Positions 1 through 7,745 of a stretch of DNA of 64,000 nucleotides are shown here, one piece after another. Below the pieces are notes generated by a model, which was given only the letters and a program-made list of their open reading frames with translations, had not been told where the DNA came from and ran no database searches. Positions within the stretch are counted from its first letter, which is position 1, and each line of letters begins with the position of its first letter. A program made the translations under genes and the position numbers. This stretch comes from JAEUOS01 sp965279115 (lineage in GTDB: Bacteria; Pseudomonadota; Gammaproteobacteria; Burkholderiales; JAEUOS01): the NCBI GenBank assembly GCA_965279115.1, contig OZ257137.1, forward strand, positions 2,542,001-2,606,000. Reading direction: 5' to 3'.

Positions 1-263
1 AGGACCGCATTGCGGTGGTTGACGAGTTTACTGTCGAGGCTCCGAAGACCAAGCTCTTTGCCCAGAAAATCAAGGGTATGGGCCTCGAATCGGTCCTTCT
101 GATTACAGATGGCGTAGACGACAACCTCTACCTTGCCTCCCGCAATTTGATCAATGCCGCGGTTGTAGATGTGACCCATGCTGATCCGGTGTCCCTGGTG
201 AATTTCGACAAGGTCCTGATGACCAAGGCGGCAGTCGAAAAGGTTAAGGAGCTCTTCGCATGA
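1..263 (+). CDS. rplD: 50S ribosomal protein L4, C-terminal part (cut by window edge)
   Basis: Only the last 87 or so codons are present; the reading frame is open from the first complete codon at base 3, so the start lies upstream of the window. The visible part has the L4 C-terminal fold, with the segment LLITDGVDDNLYLASRNL followed by a VNFDKVLMTKAAVEKVKELF end. L4 binds 23S rRNA near the exit tunnel and in enterobacteria also represses the S10 operon. The stop overlaps the rplW start (ATGA), which indicates translational coupling. Identification is firm from sequence and operon position. Confidence 0.96.
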   Translation, partial: DRIAVVDEFTVEAPKTKLFAQKIKGMGLESVLLITDGVDDNLYLASRNLINAAVVDVTHADPVSLVNFDKVLMTKAAVEKVKELFA

Positions 264-574
264 ACAACTACAGCAAAGACCGGCTGCCGCTGGTGTTGCT
301 TGCCCCGATTGTTTCGGAGAAGAGCACCATGATTGCCGACAAGCTGCGCCAGATCGCATTCCGGGTCGCCGCCGACGCCACCAAGGCCGACGTGAAGGAC
401 GCCGTGGAGGCGATGTTCAAGGAACAGAAGGTCGAAGTGGCGGCTGTCCAGATCCTCAACGTGCGTGGCAAGGAAAAGCGCTTCGGCCGCTTGACCGGTC
501 GTCGTCGCAACTGGAAAAAAGCCTACGTCTGCCTCAAGGAAGGCAGCGACCTCAACCTCGCGGAGGCCGTATAA
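260..574 (+). CDS. rplW: 50S ribosomal protein L23
   Basis: This 104-residue protein matches L23 in length. It carries the conserved basic signature GRRRNWKKAYVCL near residues 80-93. L23 sits at the polypeptide exit and docks trigger factor and the signal recognition particle. The ATG overlaps the rplD stop by four bases, and rplB starts one base after its stop, so the three are translated as a tight unit of the S10 operon. Confidence 0.98.
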   Translation: MNNYSKDRLPLVLLAPIVSEKSTMIADKLRQIAFRVAADATKADVKDAVEAMFKEQKVEVAAVQILNVRGKEKRFGRLTGRRRNWKKAYVCLKEGSDLNLAEAV

Positions 575-575
575 C

Positions 576-1403
576 ATGGCTTTGGTCAAACTGAAACCGA
601 CATCCCCCGGGCGCCGTGGCGTGGTCAGGGTGGTCACTCCCAATCTCTACAAAGGCCGACCTGTTGACGCCCTGATCGAGAAGAAGACCAAGACCGCGGG
701 CCGCAACAACAACGGCCATATCACCACGCGGCATATTGGTGGCGGTCACAAGCAGCATTATCGCGTCGTTGATTTTCGTCGAGACAAGGACGGCATTGCA
801 GCCCGTGTCGAGCGCATCGAGTACGACCCGAACCGCAGCGCCCATCTCGCTCTCCTGTGTTACGCCGACGGCGAGCGTCGCTACATCATCGCCCCGAAGG
901 GTGTGGAGGCGGGCACGAACCTGGTGTCAGGACCAGAGGCGCCGATCAAGTCGGGCAACGCGTTGCCGATCCGCAATATTCCGGTTGGTTCGACCATCCA
1001 TTGCATCGAGATGCTGCCTGGCAAGGGTGCGCAGATTGCGCGTTCTGCGGGAACCTCGGTTCAGTTGCTCGCACGTGAGGGTAGCTATGCCCAGCTGCGC
1101 TTGCGTTCCGGCGAAATCCGTCGCGTTCATATCGAGTGTCGCGCGACCATTGGCGAAGTTGGCAATGAAGAGCATTCGCTGCGGCAGATCGGCAAGGCGG
1201 GTGCGCAGCGCTGGCGCGGCATCCGTCCGACGGTTCGTGGCGTTGTGATGAACCCGGTCGACCATCCCCACGGTGGCGGCGAGGGCAAGACGGCAGCCGG
1301 CCGTGATCCGGTGAGCCCATGGGGCCAGAAGACCAAAGGCTACCGTACCCGCAAGAACAAGCGCACCACGAGCATGATCGTGCAGCGCCGTCACAAGAAG
1401 TAA
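576..1403 (+). CDS. rplB: 50S ribosomal protein L2
   Basis: This 275-residue protein has the full bacterial L2 length. The signature VDHPHGGGEGK near residue 228 contains the conserved histidine close to the peptidyl transferase centre. The C-terminal KTKGYRTRKNKRT tail is also typical. L2 is a primary 23S rRNA binder needed for subunit association. It starts one base after rplW in the S10 operon. Confidence 0.99.
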   Translation: MALVKLKPTSPGRRGVVRVVTPNLYKGRPVDALIEKKTKTAGRNNNGHITTRHIGGGHKQHYRVVDFRRDKDGIAARVERIEYDPNRSAHLALLCYADGERRYIIAPKGVEAGTNLVSGPEAPIKSGNALPIRNIPVGSTIHCIEMLPGKGAQIARSAGTSVQLLAREGSYAQLRLRSGEIRRVHIECRATIGEVGNEEHSLRQIGKAGAQRWRGIRPTVRGVVMNPVDHPHGGGEGKTAAGRDPVSPWGQKTKGYRTRKNKRTTSMIVQRRHKK

Positions 1404-1415
1404 GAGGGCAAAGTC

Positions 1416-1703
1416 ATGGCACGTTCCGTAAAAAAAGGGCCTTTTGTTGACGCCCATCTCATCAGGAAAATCGAGACCGCTCAGGCTACGAAGGACAAGA
1501 AGCCTATCAAGACCTGGTCGCGGCGCTCGACGGTCCTCCCCGATTTCATCGGCCTGACGCTCGCAGTGCACAACGGCAAGCAGCACATTCCGGTGTACAT
1601 CTCCGAAAACATGGTCGGACACAAGCTCGGCGAGTTCGCGCTGACCCGAACCTTCAAGGGTCATCCCGCCGATAAAAAGGCCAATATGGCCGGGAAGAAA
1701 TAG
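1416..1703 (+). CDS. rpsS: 30S ribosomal protein S19
   Basis: This 95-residue protein begins MARSVKKGPFVD and contains the S19 signature around NGKQHIPVYISENMVGHKLGEF. It binds the 30S head near S13 and helps contact the A-site tRNA region. It lies 12 bases after rplB with an AGAGG-type ribosome binding site. Length and position are standard for the S10 operon. Confidence 0.98.
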   Translation: MARSVKKGPFVDAHLIRKIETAQATKDKKPIKTWSRRSTVLPDFIGLTLAVHNGKQHIPVYISENMVGHKLGEFALTRTFKGHPADKKANMAGKK

Positions 1704-1715
1704 CGAGGTATGACG

Positions 1716-2054
1716 ATGGAAACTTCCGCATCTTTGCGAGGCGCCCACCTCTCGGCCCAGAAAGGCCGCCTTGTCGCTGATCAGATCCGCGGCTTGCCGG
1801 TCGACAAGGCGCTAAATATCCTCGCCTTCAGCCCCAAAAAGGGCGCCGTTATCATCAAGAAGGTCCTGGAGTCCGCGATTGCCAACGCCGAGCACAACGA
1901 CGGCGCCGATATCGACGAGCTGAAGGTCAAGACGATCTACGTCGAAAAGGGCATGGTCCTCAAGCGTTTCACCGCGCGCGCCAAAGGCCGCGGTAACCGC
2001 ATCAGCAAACAAACTTGCCACGTCTATGTGACGGTTGGCGACGGCAAAAAGTAA
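1716..2054 (+). CDS. rplV: 50S ribosomal protein L22
   Basis: I chose the ATG at 1716 rather than the upstream ATG at 1710. The GAGG at 1705-1708 is seven bases from 1716 but only one from 1710, and the resulting METS start resembles the enterobacterial METI start. The product is 112 residues. The extended beta-hairpin that lines the exit tunnel is visible near the C-terminus (MVLKRFTARAKGRGNR). It lies 12 bases after rpsS. Confidence 0.97.
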   Translation: METSASLRGAHLSAQKGRLVADQIRGLPVDKALNILAFSPKKGAVIIKKVLESAIANAEHNDGADIDELKVKTIYVEKGMVLKRFTARAKGRGNRISKQTCHVYVTVGDGKK

Positions 2055-2063
2055 GGGGCCGCC

Positions 2064-2957
2064 ATGGGACAGAAAATACACCCGACCGGGTTTCGTCTGA
2101 GCGTCACCAAGGACTGGGGATCGCGCTGGTACGCTGGCAATCGAGACTTCGCAACAATGCTGGGCGAAGACATCAAGGTACGTGAATATCTCAAGCGCAA
2201 GCTTGCGCACGCTTCAGTCGGCCGCGTGTTGATCGAGCGGCCCTCAAAGACCGCGCGTATCACGGTCTTCTCGGCCCGGCCTGGCGTGGTGATTGGCAAG
2301 AAAGGCGAGGACATCGAAGTCCTCAAAAGCGACCTCAACCGCATGCTTGGGGTGCCGGTCCATGTCAATATCGAAGAGATACGCAAGCCTGAGCTCGATG
2401 CCCAGTTAATCGCAGACTCGATCGCGCAGCAGCTTGAAAAGCGCATCATGTTCCGCCGCGCGATGAAGCGTGCCATGCAGAATGCCATGCGCCTGGGTGC
2501 GCAGGGCATAAAGATCATGTCCTCCGGGCGTCTGAATGGCATCGAAATCGCCCGTACGGAGTGGTATCGCGAAGGCCGTGTCCCGCTTCACACGCTGCGT
2601 GCAAATATTGACTACGGGTTCGGCGAGGCGCGTACGACCTATGGCGCCATTGGCATCAAGGTTTGGGTCTACAAGGGCGACATGCTTGGCAAGAACGAGC
2701 AGCCGCTGGCCACCGCGCCCGCAGACGCCGAGCCCGCACCTGATCGCAAGCCGCGTCGCACCACGCCCCGCCCGGCCCCGGCCGACGCGAAGCCTGCAGC
2801 CAAGGCTCCTCGTAAGCGCATCGCGCGCCCCGGTGAGGACGCGAAACCTGAAGAACCTGCAGCCGAAACCGCAAAGCCTGCGGAAGAAGCTGCCAAGGCG
2901 CCAGCAAAGAGGGTGCGCAAAGCCGCGCCGCCCGCCGCTGACGGCACGAAGGAGTAG
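2064..2957 (+). CDS. rpsC: 30S ribosomal protein S3 with long C-terminal tail
   Basis: Residues 1 to about 210 are ordinary S3: MGQKIHPTGFRL start, a KH type 2 domain with VVIGKKGEDIE, and a YGAIGIKVWVYKGDMLGK end to the conserved core. S3 lines the mRNA entry channel of the 30S subunit. The remaining roughly 88 residues are a low-complexity tail rich in Ala, Pro, Lys, Arg and Glu. At 297 residues the protein is clearly longer than the 233-residue E. coli protein. The frame is intact and rplP follows after five bases, so the tail is genuine coding sequence rather than a frameshift. Confidence 0.98.
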   Translation: MGQKIHPTGFRLSVTKDWGSRWYAGNRDFATMLGEDIKVREYLKRKLAHASVGRVLIERPSKTARITVFSARPGVVIGKKGEDIEVLKSDLNRMLGVPVHVNIEEIRKPELDAQLIADSIAQQLEKRIMFRRAMKRAMQNAMRLGAQGIKIMSSGRLNGIEIARTEWYREGRVPLHTLRANIDYGFGEARTTYGAIGIKVWVYKGDMLGKNEQPLATAPADAEPAPDRKPRRTTPRPAPADAKPAAKAPRKRIARPGEDAKPEEPAAETAKPAEEAAKAPAKRVRKAAPPAADGTKE

Positions 2958-2962
2958 TCATC

Positions 2963-3379
2963 ATGTTGCAACCTGCACGCCGCAAGTACCGCAAGGAACA
3001 AAAGGGCCGCAACAAGGGGATCGCCACCCGCGGTACCAAGGTATCGTTTGGTGAATATGGCCTGAAAGCCACCGGTCGCGGCCGTTTGACCGCCCGCCAG
3101 ATCGAGGCGGCCCGGCGCGCCATGACCCGCCATATCAAGCGGGGTGGCCGCATCTGGATCCGAATTTTTCCGGACAAGCCCATTTCGTCAAAGCCCGCCG
3201 AGGTCCGCATGGGTAACGGCAAGGGCAACCCCGAGTACTACGTTGCCGAGATCCAGCCAGGCAAGGTGCTCTACGAGATGGACGGTGTCGACGAGACGCT
3301 TGCACGCGAAGCATTCCGCCTGGCCTCTGCGAAGCTGCCGATCGCGACCACGTTTGTCAGCCGACAGGTCGGCGCTTGA
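2963..3379 (+). CDS. rplP: 50S ribosomal protein L16
   Basis: This 138-residue protein begins MLQPARRKYRKEQKGRN, as L16 does. It has the MGNGKGNPEYYVAEIQPGK signature in its second half. L16 contacts 23S rRNA and the A-site tRNA elbow. It lies five bases after the stop of rpsC, between S3 and L29 as expected. Confidence 0.99.
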   Translation: MLQPARRKYRKEQKGRNKGIATRGTKVSFGEYGLKATGRGRLTARQIEAARRAMTRHIKRGGRIWIRIFPDKPISSKPAEVRMGNGKGNPEYYVAEIQPGKVLYEMDGVDETLAREAFRLASAKLPIATTFVSRQVGA

Positions 3380-3397
3380 TACAGGAGCAAATAGCAA

Positions 3398-3595
3398 ATG
3401 AAAGCCAGTGAACTGCGCGCCAAGGATGAGGGCGCCTTGACCAAAGAGTTGGCAGATCTGCTCAGGGCACAGTTTTCCGTGCGCATGCAAGCCGCAACGC
3501 AACAGCTTACCAACAATAGCCAGATCAAGAAAACCCGCCGTGACATCGCGCGTGTCCGTACCGTAATGCGCGAGGCGCAGCTGAAGAAGGCCTGA
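3398..3595 (+). CDS. rpmC: 50S ribosomal protein L29
   Basis: This 65-residue, mostly helical protein begins MKASELRAKDEGALTKEL and has the L29 signature IKKTRRDIARVRTVM near the C-terminus. L29 sits beside L23 at the exit tunnel. An AGGAG element precedes the ATG by about eight bases. Length and position between L16 and S17 are standard. Confidence 0.97.
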   Translation: MKASELRAKDEGALTKELADLLRAQFSVRMQAATQQLTNNSQIKKTRRDIARVRTVMREAQLKKA

Positions 3596-3612
3596 AAAGG
3601 GAGCGATATCGC

Positions 3613-3903
3613 ATGAACCAAGCCACCGAACAAGCCCCGACCCCCAAGGTGTCGCTCAAGCGCACGCTCGTCGGGCGTGTCGTGAGCGACAAGATGAACA
3701 AGACCGTGACTGTTCTGGTCGAGCGCCGCGTAAAGCACCCGGTGATCGGCAAGTACATCACCAGGTCCAAGAAGTTTCACGCACACAGCGAGACCAACGA
3801 ATTCAAGATGGGCGACACTGTGGAGATTGAGGAAACCGCCCCTATTTCCAAGACCAAGGCATGGAAAGTGGCTCGGCTGGTCACCAAATCGCGCGACATT
3901 TAA
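3613..3903 (+). CDS. rpsQ: 30S ribosomal protein S17
   Basis: This 96-residue OB-fold protein contains LVGRVVSDKMNKTVTVLVER and the conserved FHAHSETNEFKMGDTVEI region. S17 is a primary 16S rRNA binder. A short non-conserved N-terminal extension (MNQATEQAPTPKV) precedes the core. It is the last gene of the S10 part of the cluster; a 186-bp gap with its own promoter follows. Confidence 0.97.
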   Translation: MNQATEQAPTPKVSLKRTLVGRVVSDKMNKTVTVLVERRVKHPVIGKYITRSKKFHAHSETNEFKMGDTVEIEETAPISKTKAWKVARLVTKSRDI

Positions 3904-3908
3904 TTCGC

Positions 3909-3937
3909 TTGCGCTGACGCGCAGAGCGGGTTATACT
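3909..3937 (+). promoter_or_regulatory. Probable spc-operon promoter
   Basis: TTGCGC at 3909-3914 and TATACT at 3932-3937 are separated by exactly 17 bases, close to the sigma-70 consensus. The site lies six bases after the rpsQ stop and about 150 bases before rplN, where the S10 and spc operons are separate in E. coli. The call is from sequence match and position. Confidence 0.7.
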
Positions 3938-3954
3938 TTTTGGCTTCCCAGTTT

Positions 3955-3998
3955 TTCTTGCGACGCAAGAAGGCTGAAAGCACCGGCCTGCGGGCCGG
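3955..3998 (+). promoter_or_regulatory. Two hairpins in the rplN leader
   Basis: TTCTTGC at 3955-3961 and GCAAGAA at 3965-3971 form a perfect 7-bp stem with a GAC loop. CCGGCC at 3983-3988 and GGCCGG at 3993-3998 form a second 6-bp stem with a 4-base loop. Both lie in the predicted leader downstream of the spc promoter. Neither has a following T-run, so they could be leader structure or protein-binding sites rather than terminators. The function is not known. Confidence 0.45.
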
Positions 3999-4089
3999 AT
4001 TGCAAGTTCAAACACTGTGCCCGTACGGGCTCCAAAACTGACCGGCGCCTCATGGGGTGGCGGGTAAAGTTGGATAAGGGTGAAGAATC

Positions 4090-4458
4090 ATGATTCAGAT
4101 GCAGTCAAGGCTCGACGTGGCCGACAACACGGGTGCGCGCTCCGTCATGTGCATCAAGGTGCTTGGCGGTTCGAAGCGTCGCTACGCGTCCATTGGGGAC
4201 GTCATCAAGGTTTCGATCAAGGATGCCGCACCGCGCGGCCGGGTCAAGAAGGGCGAGGTCTACAGCGCGGTCGTGGTTCGCACCTCCAAGGGTGTGCGCC
4301 GCAGTGACGGCTCGTTGATCAAGTTCGACGGCAATGCCGCCGTGCTTCTCAATGCCAAGCTTGAGCCGATCGGGACGCGGATTTTCGGGCCGGTCACGCG
4401 CGAGCTGCGCACCGAGCGGTTCATGAAGATCGTTTCTCTGGCACCGGAGGTTCTGTGA
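4090..4458 (+). CDS. rplN: 50S ribosomal protein L14
   Basis: This 122-residue protein begins MIQMQSRLDVADNTGAR and ends with the L14 signature around IFGPVTRELR. L14 forms part of the subunit interface with L19. It opens the spc part of the cluster, downstream of a promoter and about 150 bases of leader. Its stop overlaps the start of rplX by one base. Confidence 0.99.
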   Translation: MIQMQSRLDVADNTGARSVMCIKVLGGSKRRYASIGDVIKVSIKDAAPRGRVKKGEVYSAVVVRTSKGVRRSDGSLIKFDGNAAVLLNAKLEPIGTRIFGPVTRELRTERFMKIVSLAPEVL

Positions 4459-4778
4459 TGGAAAAAATCCGCAGGGGCGACGACGTGATCGTGATCGCGG
4501 GCCGTGACAAGGGCAAGCGAGGCAGCGTCCTCAAGCGCATTGACGACACGCATGTCGTCGTCGAGGGCGTCAATACGGTGAAAAAGCACACCAAGCCGAA
4601 CCCGATGAAGGGGCAGACCGGCGGTGTTGTCGACAAGACCATGCCGATCGACATCTCGAATGTCGCATTATTCAATCCCTCGACCCAGAAGGCTGATCGA
4701 GTGGGCTTCAAGATCCTCGACGACAAGCGCAAGGTGCGGGTTTTCCGCTCGACCGGCGCTGAAGTCGACGCCAAATAA
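4458..4778 (+). CDS. rplX: 50S ribosomal protein L24
   Basis: I chose the ATG at 4458, which overlaps the rplN stop and lies seven bases after GGAGG (4446-4450). A GTG one codon upstream is less likely. The 106-residue product begins MEKIRRGDDVIVIAG and carries the KOW motif GRDKGKRGSVLKR. L24 initiates 50S assembly by binding the 5' end of 23S rRNA. Confidence 0.97.
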   Translation: MEKIRRGDDVIVIAGRDKGKRGSVLKRIDDTHVVVEGVNTVKKHTKPNPMKGQTGGVVDKTMPIDISNVALFNPSTQKADRVGFKILDDKRKVRVFRSTGAEVDAK

Positions 4779-4798
4779 GCACGCGAGGGGTATCCAGA

Positions 4799-5338
4799 AT
4801 GGCGCGTCTGCAGCAACAATTCAAAGAACAGATCGTTCCCGATCTGATGTCAAAGTTCGCTTTCAAATCCGTGATGGAAGTTCCGCGGATCACCAAGGTG
4901 ACGCTCAACATGGGCGTATCCGAAGCGGTCGCCGACAAAAAGGTCATGGATCATGCGGTCGGCGACATGACCAAGATTGCCGGGCAAAAGCCCGTGGTGA
5001 CCCTGTCGAAGAAGGCGATTGCCGGTTTCAAGATCCGCCAGGGTTATCCGATCGGTTGCATGGTGACGCTTCGGGGCGAGCGGATGTATGAGTTCATCGA
5101 CCGCTTCGTGACCATTGCCCTGCCGCGGGTCCGTGACTTCCGCGGCATCTCCGGGCGGTCGTTCGACGGCCGCGGCAACTACAACATCGGAGTCAAGGAA
5201 CAGATCATTTTCCCCGAGATCGAGTACGACAAGATCGACGCGATCCGCGGCATGAATATCAGCATCACGACAACTGCCAAGACCGATGAGCACGCCAGGG
5301 CCCTGCTCGCGGCGTTCCGCTTCCCGTTCAAGACTTAA
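4799..5338 (+). CDS. rplE: 50S ribosomal protein L5
   Basis: This 179-residue protein has the L5 features VPRITKVTLNMGVSEA and GQKPVVTLSKKAIAGFKIR, and ends AAFRFPFKT. L5 binds 5S rRNA and contacts P-site tRNA and S13. It follows rplX after 20 bases. In E. coli the S8 repressor site is around this start; I cannot confirm such a site here by eye. Confidence 0.98.
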   Translation: MARLQQQFKEQIVPDLMSKFAFKSVMEVPRITKVTLNMGVSEAVADKKVMDHAVGDMTKIAGQKPVVTLSKKAIAGFKIRQGYPIGCMVTLRGERMYEFIDRFVTIALPRVRDFRGISGRSFDGRGNYNIGVKEQIIFPEIEYDKIDAIRGMNISITTTAKTDEHARALLAAFRFPFKT

Positions 5339-5349
5339 GGCGACTTACG

Positions 5350-5655
5350 ATGGCTAAACTTTCCCTCATCAACCGCCAGGTCAAGCGCGAGCAACAGGTC
5401 AAGAAGTACGCGCCCAAGCGCAAGGCCCTGCAGGCGATCATCAATGACCCCAAGCGCTCTGACGAAGAGCGGATGGAAGCGCGTCGGAAGTTCCAGGAGC
5501 TGCCGCGCGATGCCAGCCCGGTGCGTCTGCGCAATCGTTGTGAACTCACCGGACGTCCGCGCGGCACCTTCCGGAAATTCGGACTGGCCCGAAACAAGCT
5601 TCGCGAAGTGGCAATGCGGGGTGAAGTTCCGGGTCTGGTCAAGGCCAGCTGGTAA
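5350..5655 (+). CDS. rpsN: 30S ribosomal protein S14, long zinc-free form
   Basis: This 101-residue protein ends NKLREVAMRGEVPGLVKASW and contains NRCELTGRPRGTFRKFGLAR. It is the long form lacking the CxxC zinc pairs of the short S14, so its folding does not depend on zinc. It lies 11 bases after rplE in the usual spc order. Confidence 0.98.
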   Translation: MAKLSLINRQVKREQQVKKYAPKRKALQAIINDPKRSDEERMEARRKFQELPRDASPVRLRNRCELTGRPRGTFRKFGLARNKLREVAMRGEVPGLVKASW

Positions 5656-5686
5656 GGCGAATGCAACAGGTTAGGAGAATCAAGTC

Positions 5687-6082
5687 ATGAGCATGAGCGA
5701 TCCGATCGCCGATATGCTGACCCGTATCCGCAACGCGCAGTCTGCCGAAAAAGGGCAGGTCGCGATGCCTTCGTCGAAACTGAAGCTCTCGATAGCCAAA
5801 GTCCTCAAGGACGAAGGTTATATCGACGACTTCGTCGTGCGTGAAGATGCCGGCAAGGCTGAATTGACCATCGCCCTCAAGTATTACTCGGGCAAGCCGG
5901 TCATTGACCGCATCGAGAGAATCAGCCGTCCCGGACTGCGTATCTACAAGGGCAAGGAAGATATTCCGCGCGTGATGAATGGTCTCGGCGTGGCAATTCT
6001 TTCCACCTCCAAGGGCGTGATGACCGATCGCAAGGCGCGCGACACTGGTGTGGGTGGCGAAGTTCTTTGCGTGGTTGCTTAA
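5687..6082 (+). CDS. rpsH: 30S ribosomal protein S8
   Basis: This 131-residue protein starts MSMSDPIADMLTRIRNA and ends with the S8 signature STSKGVMTDRKARDTGVGGE. S8 is a primary 16S rRNA binder and, in enterobacteria, the translational repressor of the spc operon. An AGGAG sequence precedes the ATG. Confidence 0.98.
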   Translation: MSMSDPIADMLTRIRNAQSAEKGQVAMPSSKLKLSIAKVLKDEGYIDDFVVREDAGKAELTIALKYYSGKPVIDRIERISRPGLRIYKGKEDIPRVMNGLGVAILSTSKGVMTDRKARDTGVGGEVLCVVA

Positions 6083-6094
6083 GGGAGACCGGAA

Positions 6095-6628
6095 ATGTCC
6101 AGAGTAGGCAAGAACCCGGTGGCAGTTCCCAAGGGCGTTGAAACCACCATCACCGCGGATCAGATCACGGTAAAGGGCCCATTGGGCACCCTGACGCAAT
6201 CGATCAACGCTGCGGTTACGATCGTCAAGGACGGCGACAGCCTCAAGGTTGTTCCGGCCAATGACTCGCGCGATGCTGATGCCATGTCGGGTACCTTCCG
6301 GGCGCTCGTGAACAACATGGTTCATGGTGTCACCAAAGGCTTTGAAAAGAAGCTTACTTTGGTGGGAGTCGGGTATCGAGCACAGGCGCAAGGCGACAAG
6401 CTCAATCTTTCGCTCGGTTTCTCCCATCCGGTTGTGCATTCCATGCCGTCGGGCGTCAAATGCGAAACGCCGCAACAAACCGAAATCCTGATCAAGGGCA
6501 TCGACAGGCAGCAGGTCGGCCAGGTTGCTGCTGAAGTTCGTGCGTACCGCCCGCCGGAGCCCTACAAGGGCAAGGGTGTCCGCTACGCCGACGAGCGCGT
6601 GATCATCAAAGAGACCAAGAAGAAGTAA
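6095..6628 (+). CDS. rplF: 50S ribosomal protein L6
   Basis: This 177-residue protein begins MSRVGKNPVAVPKGV. It has two repeated alpha/beta domains and ends with PPEPYKGKGVRYADE, the L6 signature. L6 lies near the sarcin-ricin loop and the factor-binding site. It is 12 bases after rpsH. Confidence 0.98.
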   Translation: MSRVGKNPVAVPKGVETTITADQITVKGPLGTLTQSINAAVTIVKDGDSLKVVPANDSRDADAMSGTFRALVNNMVHGVTKGFEKKLTLVGVGYRAQAQGDKLNLSLGFSHPVVHSMPSGVKCETPQQTEILIKGIDRQQVGQVAAEVRAYRPPEPYKGKGVRYADERVIIKETKKK

Positions 6629-6637
6629 GGGGTCATT

Positions 6638-6985
6638 ATGGACAAGACAGCATCGCGCTTGCGTCGCGCCAAACAGACGCGGCACAAGATTGCCGAACTC
6701 AAGGTGAGCCGGCTTACGGTTCATCGGACCAACAGCCACATTTACGCGCAGGTCATTGGTGGGGGGCGTGTGCTCGCAAGCGCTTCCACCAACGAAGCGG
6801 AGTTGCGCAAGGAACTCGCCAGCGGCGGAAACGCCAAAGCGGCGGCCGCCGTCGGGAAGCGGATTGCCGAGAAGGCGATGGCGGCCGGTGTGACGGCGGT
6901 GGCTTTCGACCGTTCGGGTTTTGCATACCATGGCCGCGTCAAAGCGCTGGCCGAAGCCGCGCGTGAAGCCGGCCTCAAGTTCTAG
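6638..6985 (+). CDS. rplR: 50S ribosomal protein L18
   Basis: This 115-residue protein begins MDKTASRLRRAKQTRHKI with the basic 5S rRNA-binding N-terminus. It ends with the L18 pattern VAFDRSGFAYHGRVKALAEA. L18 binds 5S rRNA with L5. It is nine bases after rplF, and rpsE follows after 11 bases. Confidence 0.98.
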   Translation: MDKTASRLRRAKQTRHKIAELKVSRLTVHRTNSHIYAQVIGGGRVLASASTNEAELRKELASGGNAKAAAAVGKRIAEKAMAAGVTAVAFDRSGFAYHGRVKALAEAAREAGLKF

Positions 6986-6996
6986 GCGGATTAAAC

Positions 6997-7521
6997 ATGG
7001 CAAAGATGCAAAAGGTTCAAGCCGGTGCCGAAGGTCGTGATGACGGCCTGAAGGAAAAAATGATCGCCGTCAACCGCGTTACCAAGGTGGTCAAAGGCGG
7101 CCGCATCCTTGGTTTCGCTGCACTGACCGTTGTCGGCGATGGCGATGGTCGTATCGGAATGGGCAAGGGCAAGTCCCGCGAGGTACCTGTTGCTGTCCAA
7201 AAGGCAATGGAAGAAGCGCGTCGCAAGATGGTCAAGGTGTCGCTCAAGAACGGTACGCTTCAGCATGCGATCGTTGGCGTGCACGGCGCGGCCAAGGTGT
7301 TCATGCAGCCGGCCAGTGAGGGTACCGGAATCATTGCCGGTGGCCCGATGCGCGCGGTATTCGAGGTCGTGGGTGTTACCAACGTGCTTGCAAAGTGCCA
7401 GGGATCGACGAACCCGTACAACGTTGTCCGTGCCACTCTCGACGGCCTGACAAAAATGACAACTCCTGCAGAAGTTGCGGCCAAGCGCGGCAAGACTGTG
7501 GAAGAAGTTCTCGGGACCTGA
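6997..7521 (+). CDS. rpsE: 30S ribosomal protein S5
   Basis: This 174-residue protein has the double-stranded RNA-binding-like N-domain VTKVVKGGRILGFAALTVVG, followed by the GRIGMGKGKSREVP signature. S5 shapes decoding accuracy and the mRNA entry path. The stop lies ten bases before the rpmD start. Confidence 0.98.
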   Translation: MAKMQKVQAGAEGRDDGLKEKMIAVNRVTKVVKGGRILGFAALTVVGDGDGRIGMGKGKSREVPVAVQKAMEEARRKMVKVSLKNGTLQHAIVGVHGAAKVFMQPASEGTGIIAGGPMRAVFEVVGVTNVLAKCQGSTNPYNVVRATLDGLTKMTTPAEVAAKRGKTVEEVLGT

Positions 7522-7531
7522 GGAGTACGAC

Positions 7532-7714
7532 ATGACCGCAAAGAAAACATTGACTGTCACCCTGGTCAAGAGCCCGAATGGCACAAGCGAAAAGCACCGT
7601 GCCACCGTTCGCGGTCTTGGCTTGCGCCGTCTGAACTCGTCGCGTGTCCTTGAGGACACGCCGGCGGTTCGCGGAATGATCAACCGGGTGTATTACCTGG
7701 TCAAGGCGCAGTAA
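7532..7714 (+). CDS. rpmD: 50S ribosomal protein L30
   Basis: The start is the ATG at 7532, six bases after AGGAG, giving a 60-residue protein beginning MTAKKTLTVTLVKS. In-frame codons upstream are inside rpsE and not conserved. The core GLGLRRLNSSRVLEDTPAVR is typical of L30. It sits between S5 and L15 as expected. Confidence 0.96.
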   Translation: MTAKKTLTVTLVKSPNGTSEKHRATVRGLGLRRLNSSRVLEDTPAVRGMINRVYYLVKAQ

Positions 7715-7745
7715 TCCGTTTCACCAGCAATTCACGGACAAGATC

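Noticed and set aside
5639..7003. A 454-residue minus-strand open frame opposite rpsH-rplF-rplR
   Set aside because: It is fully antisense to three ribosomal protein genes and has no domain features.
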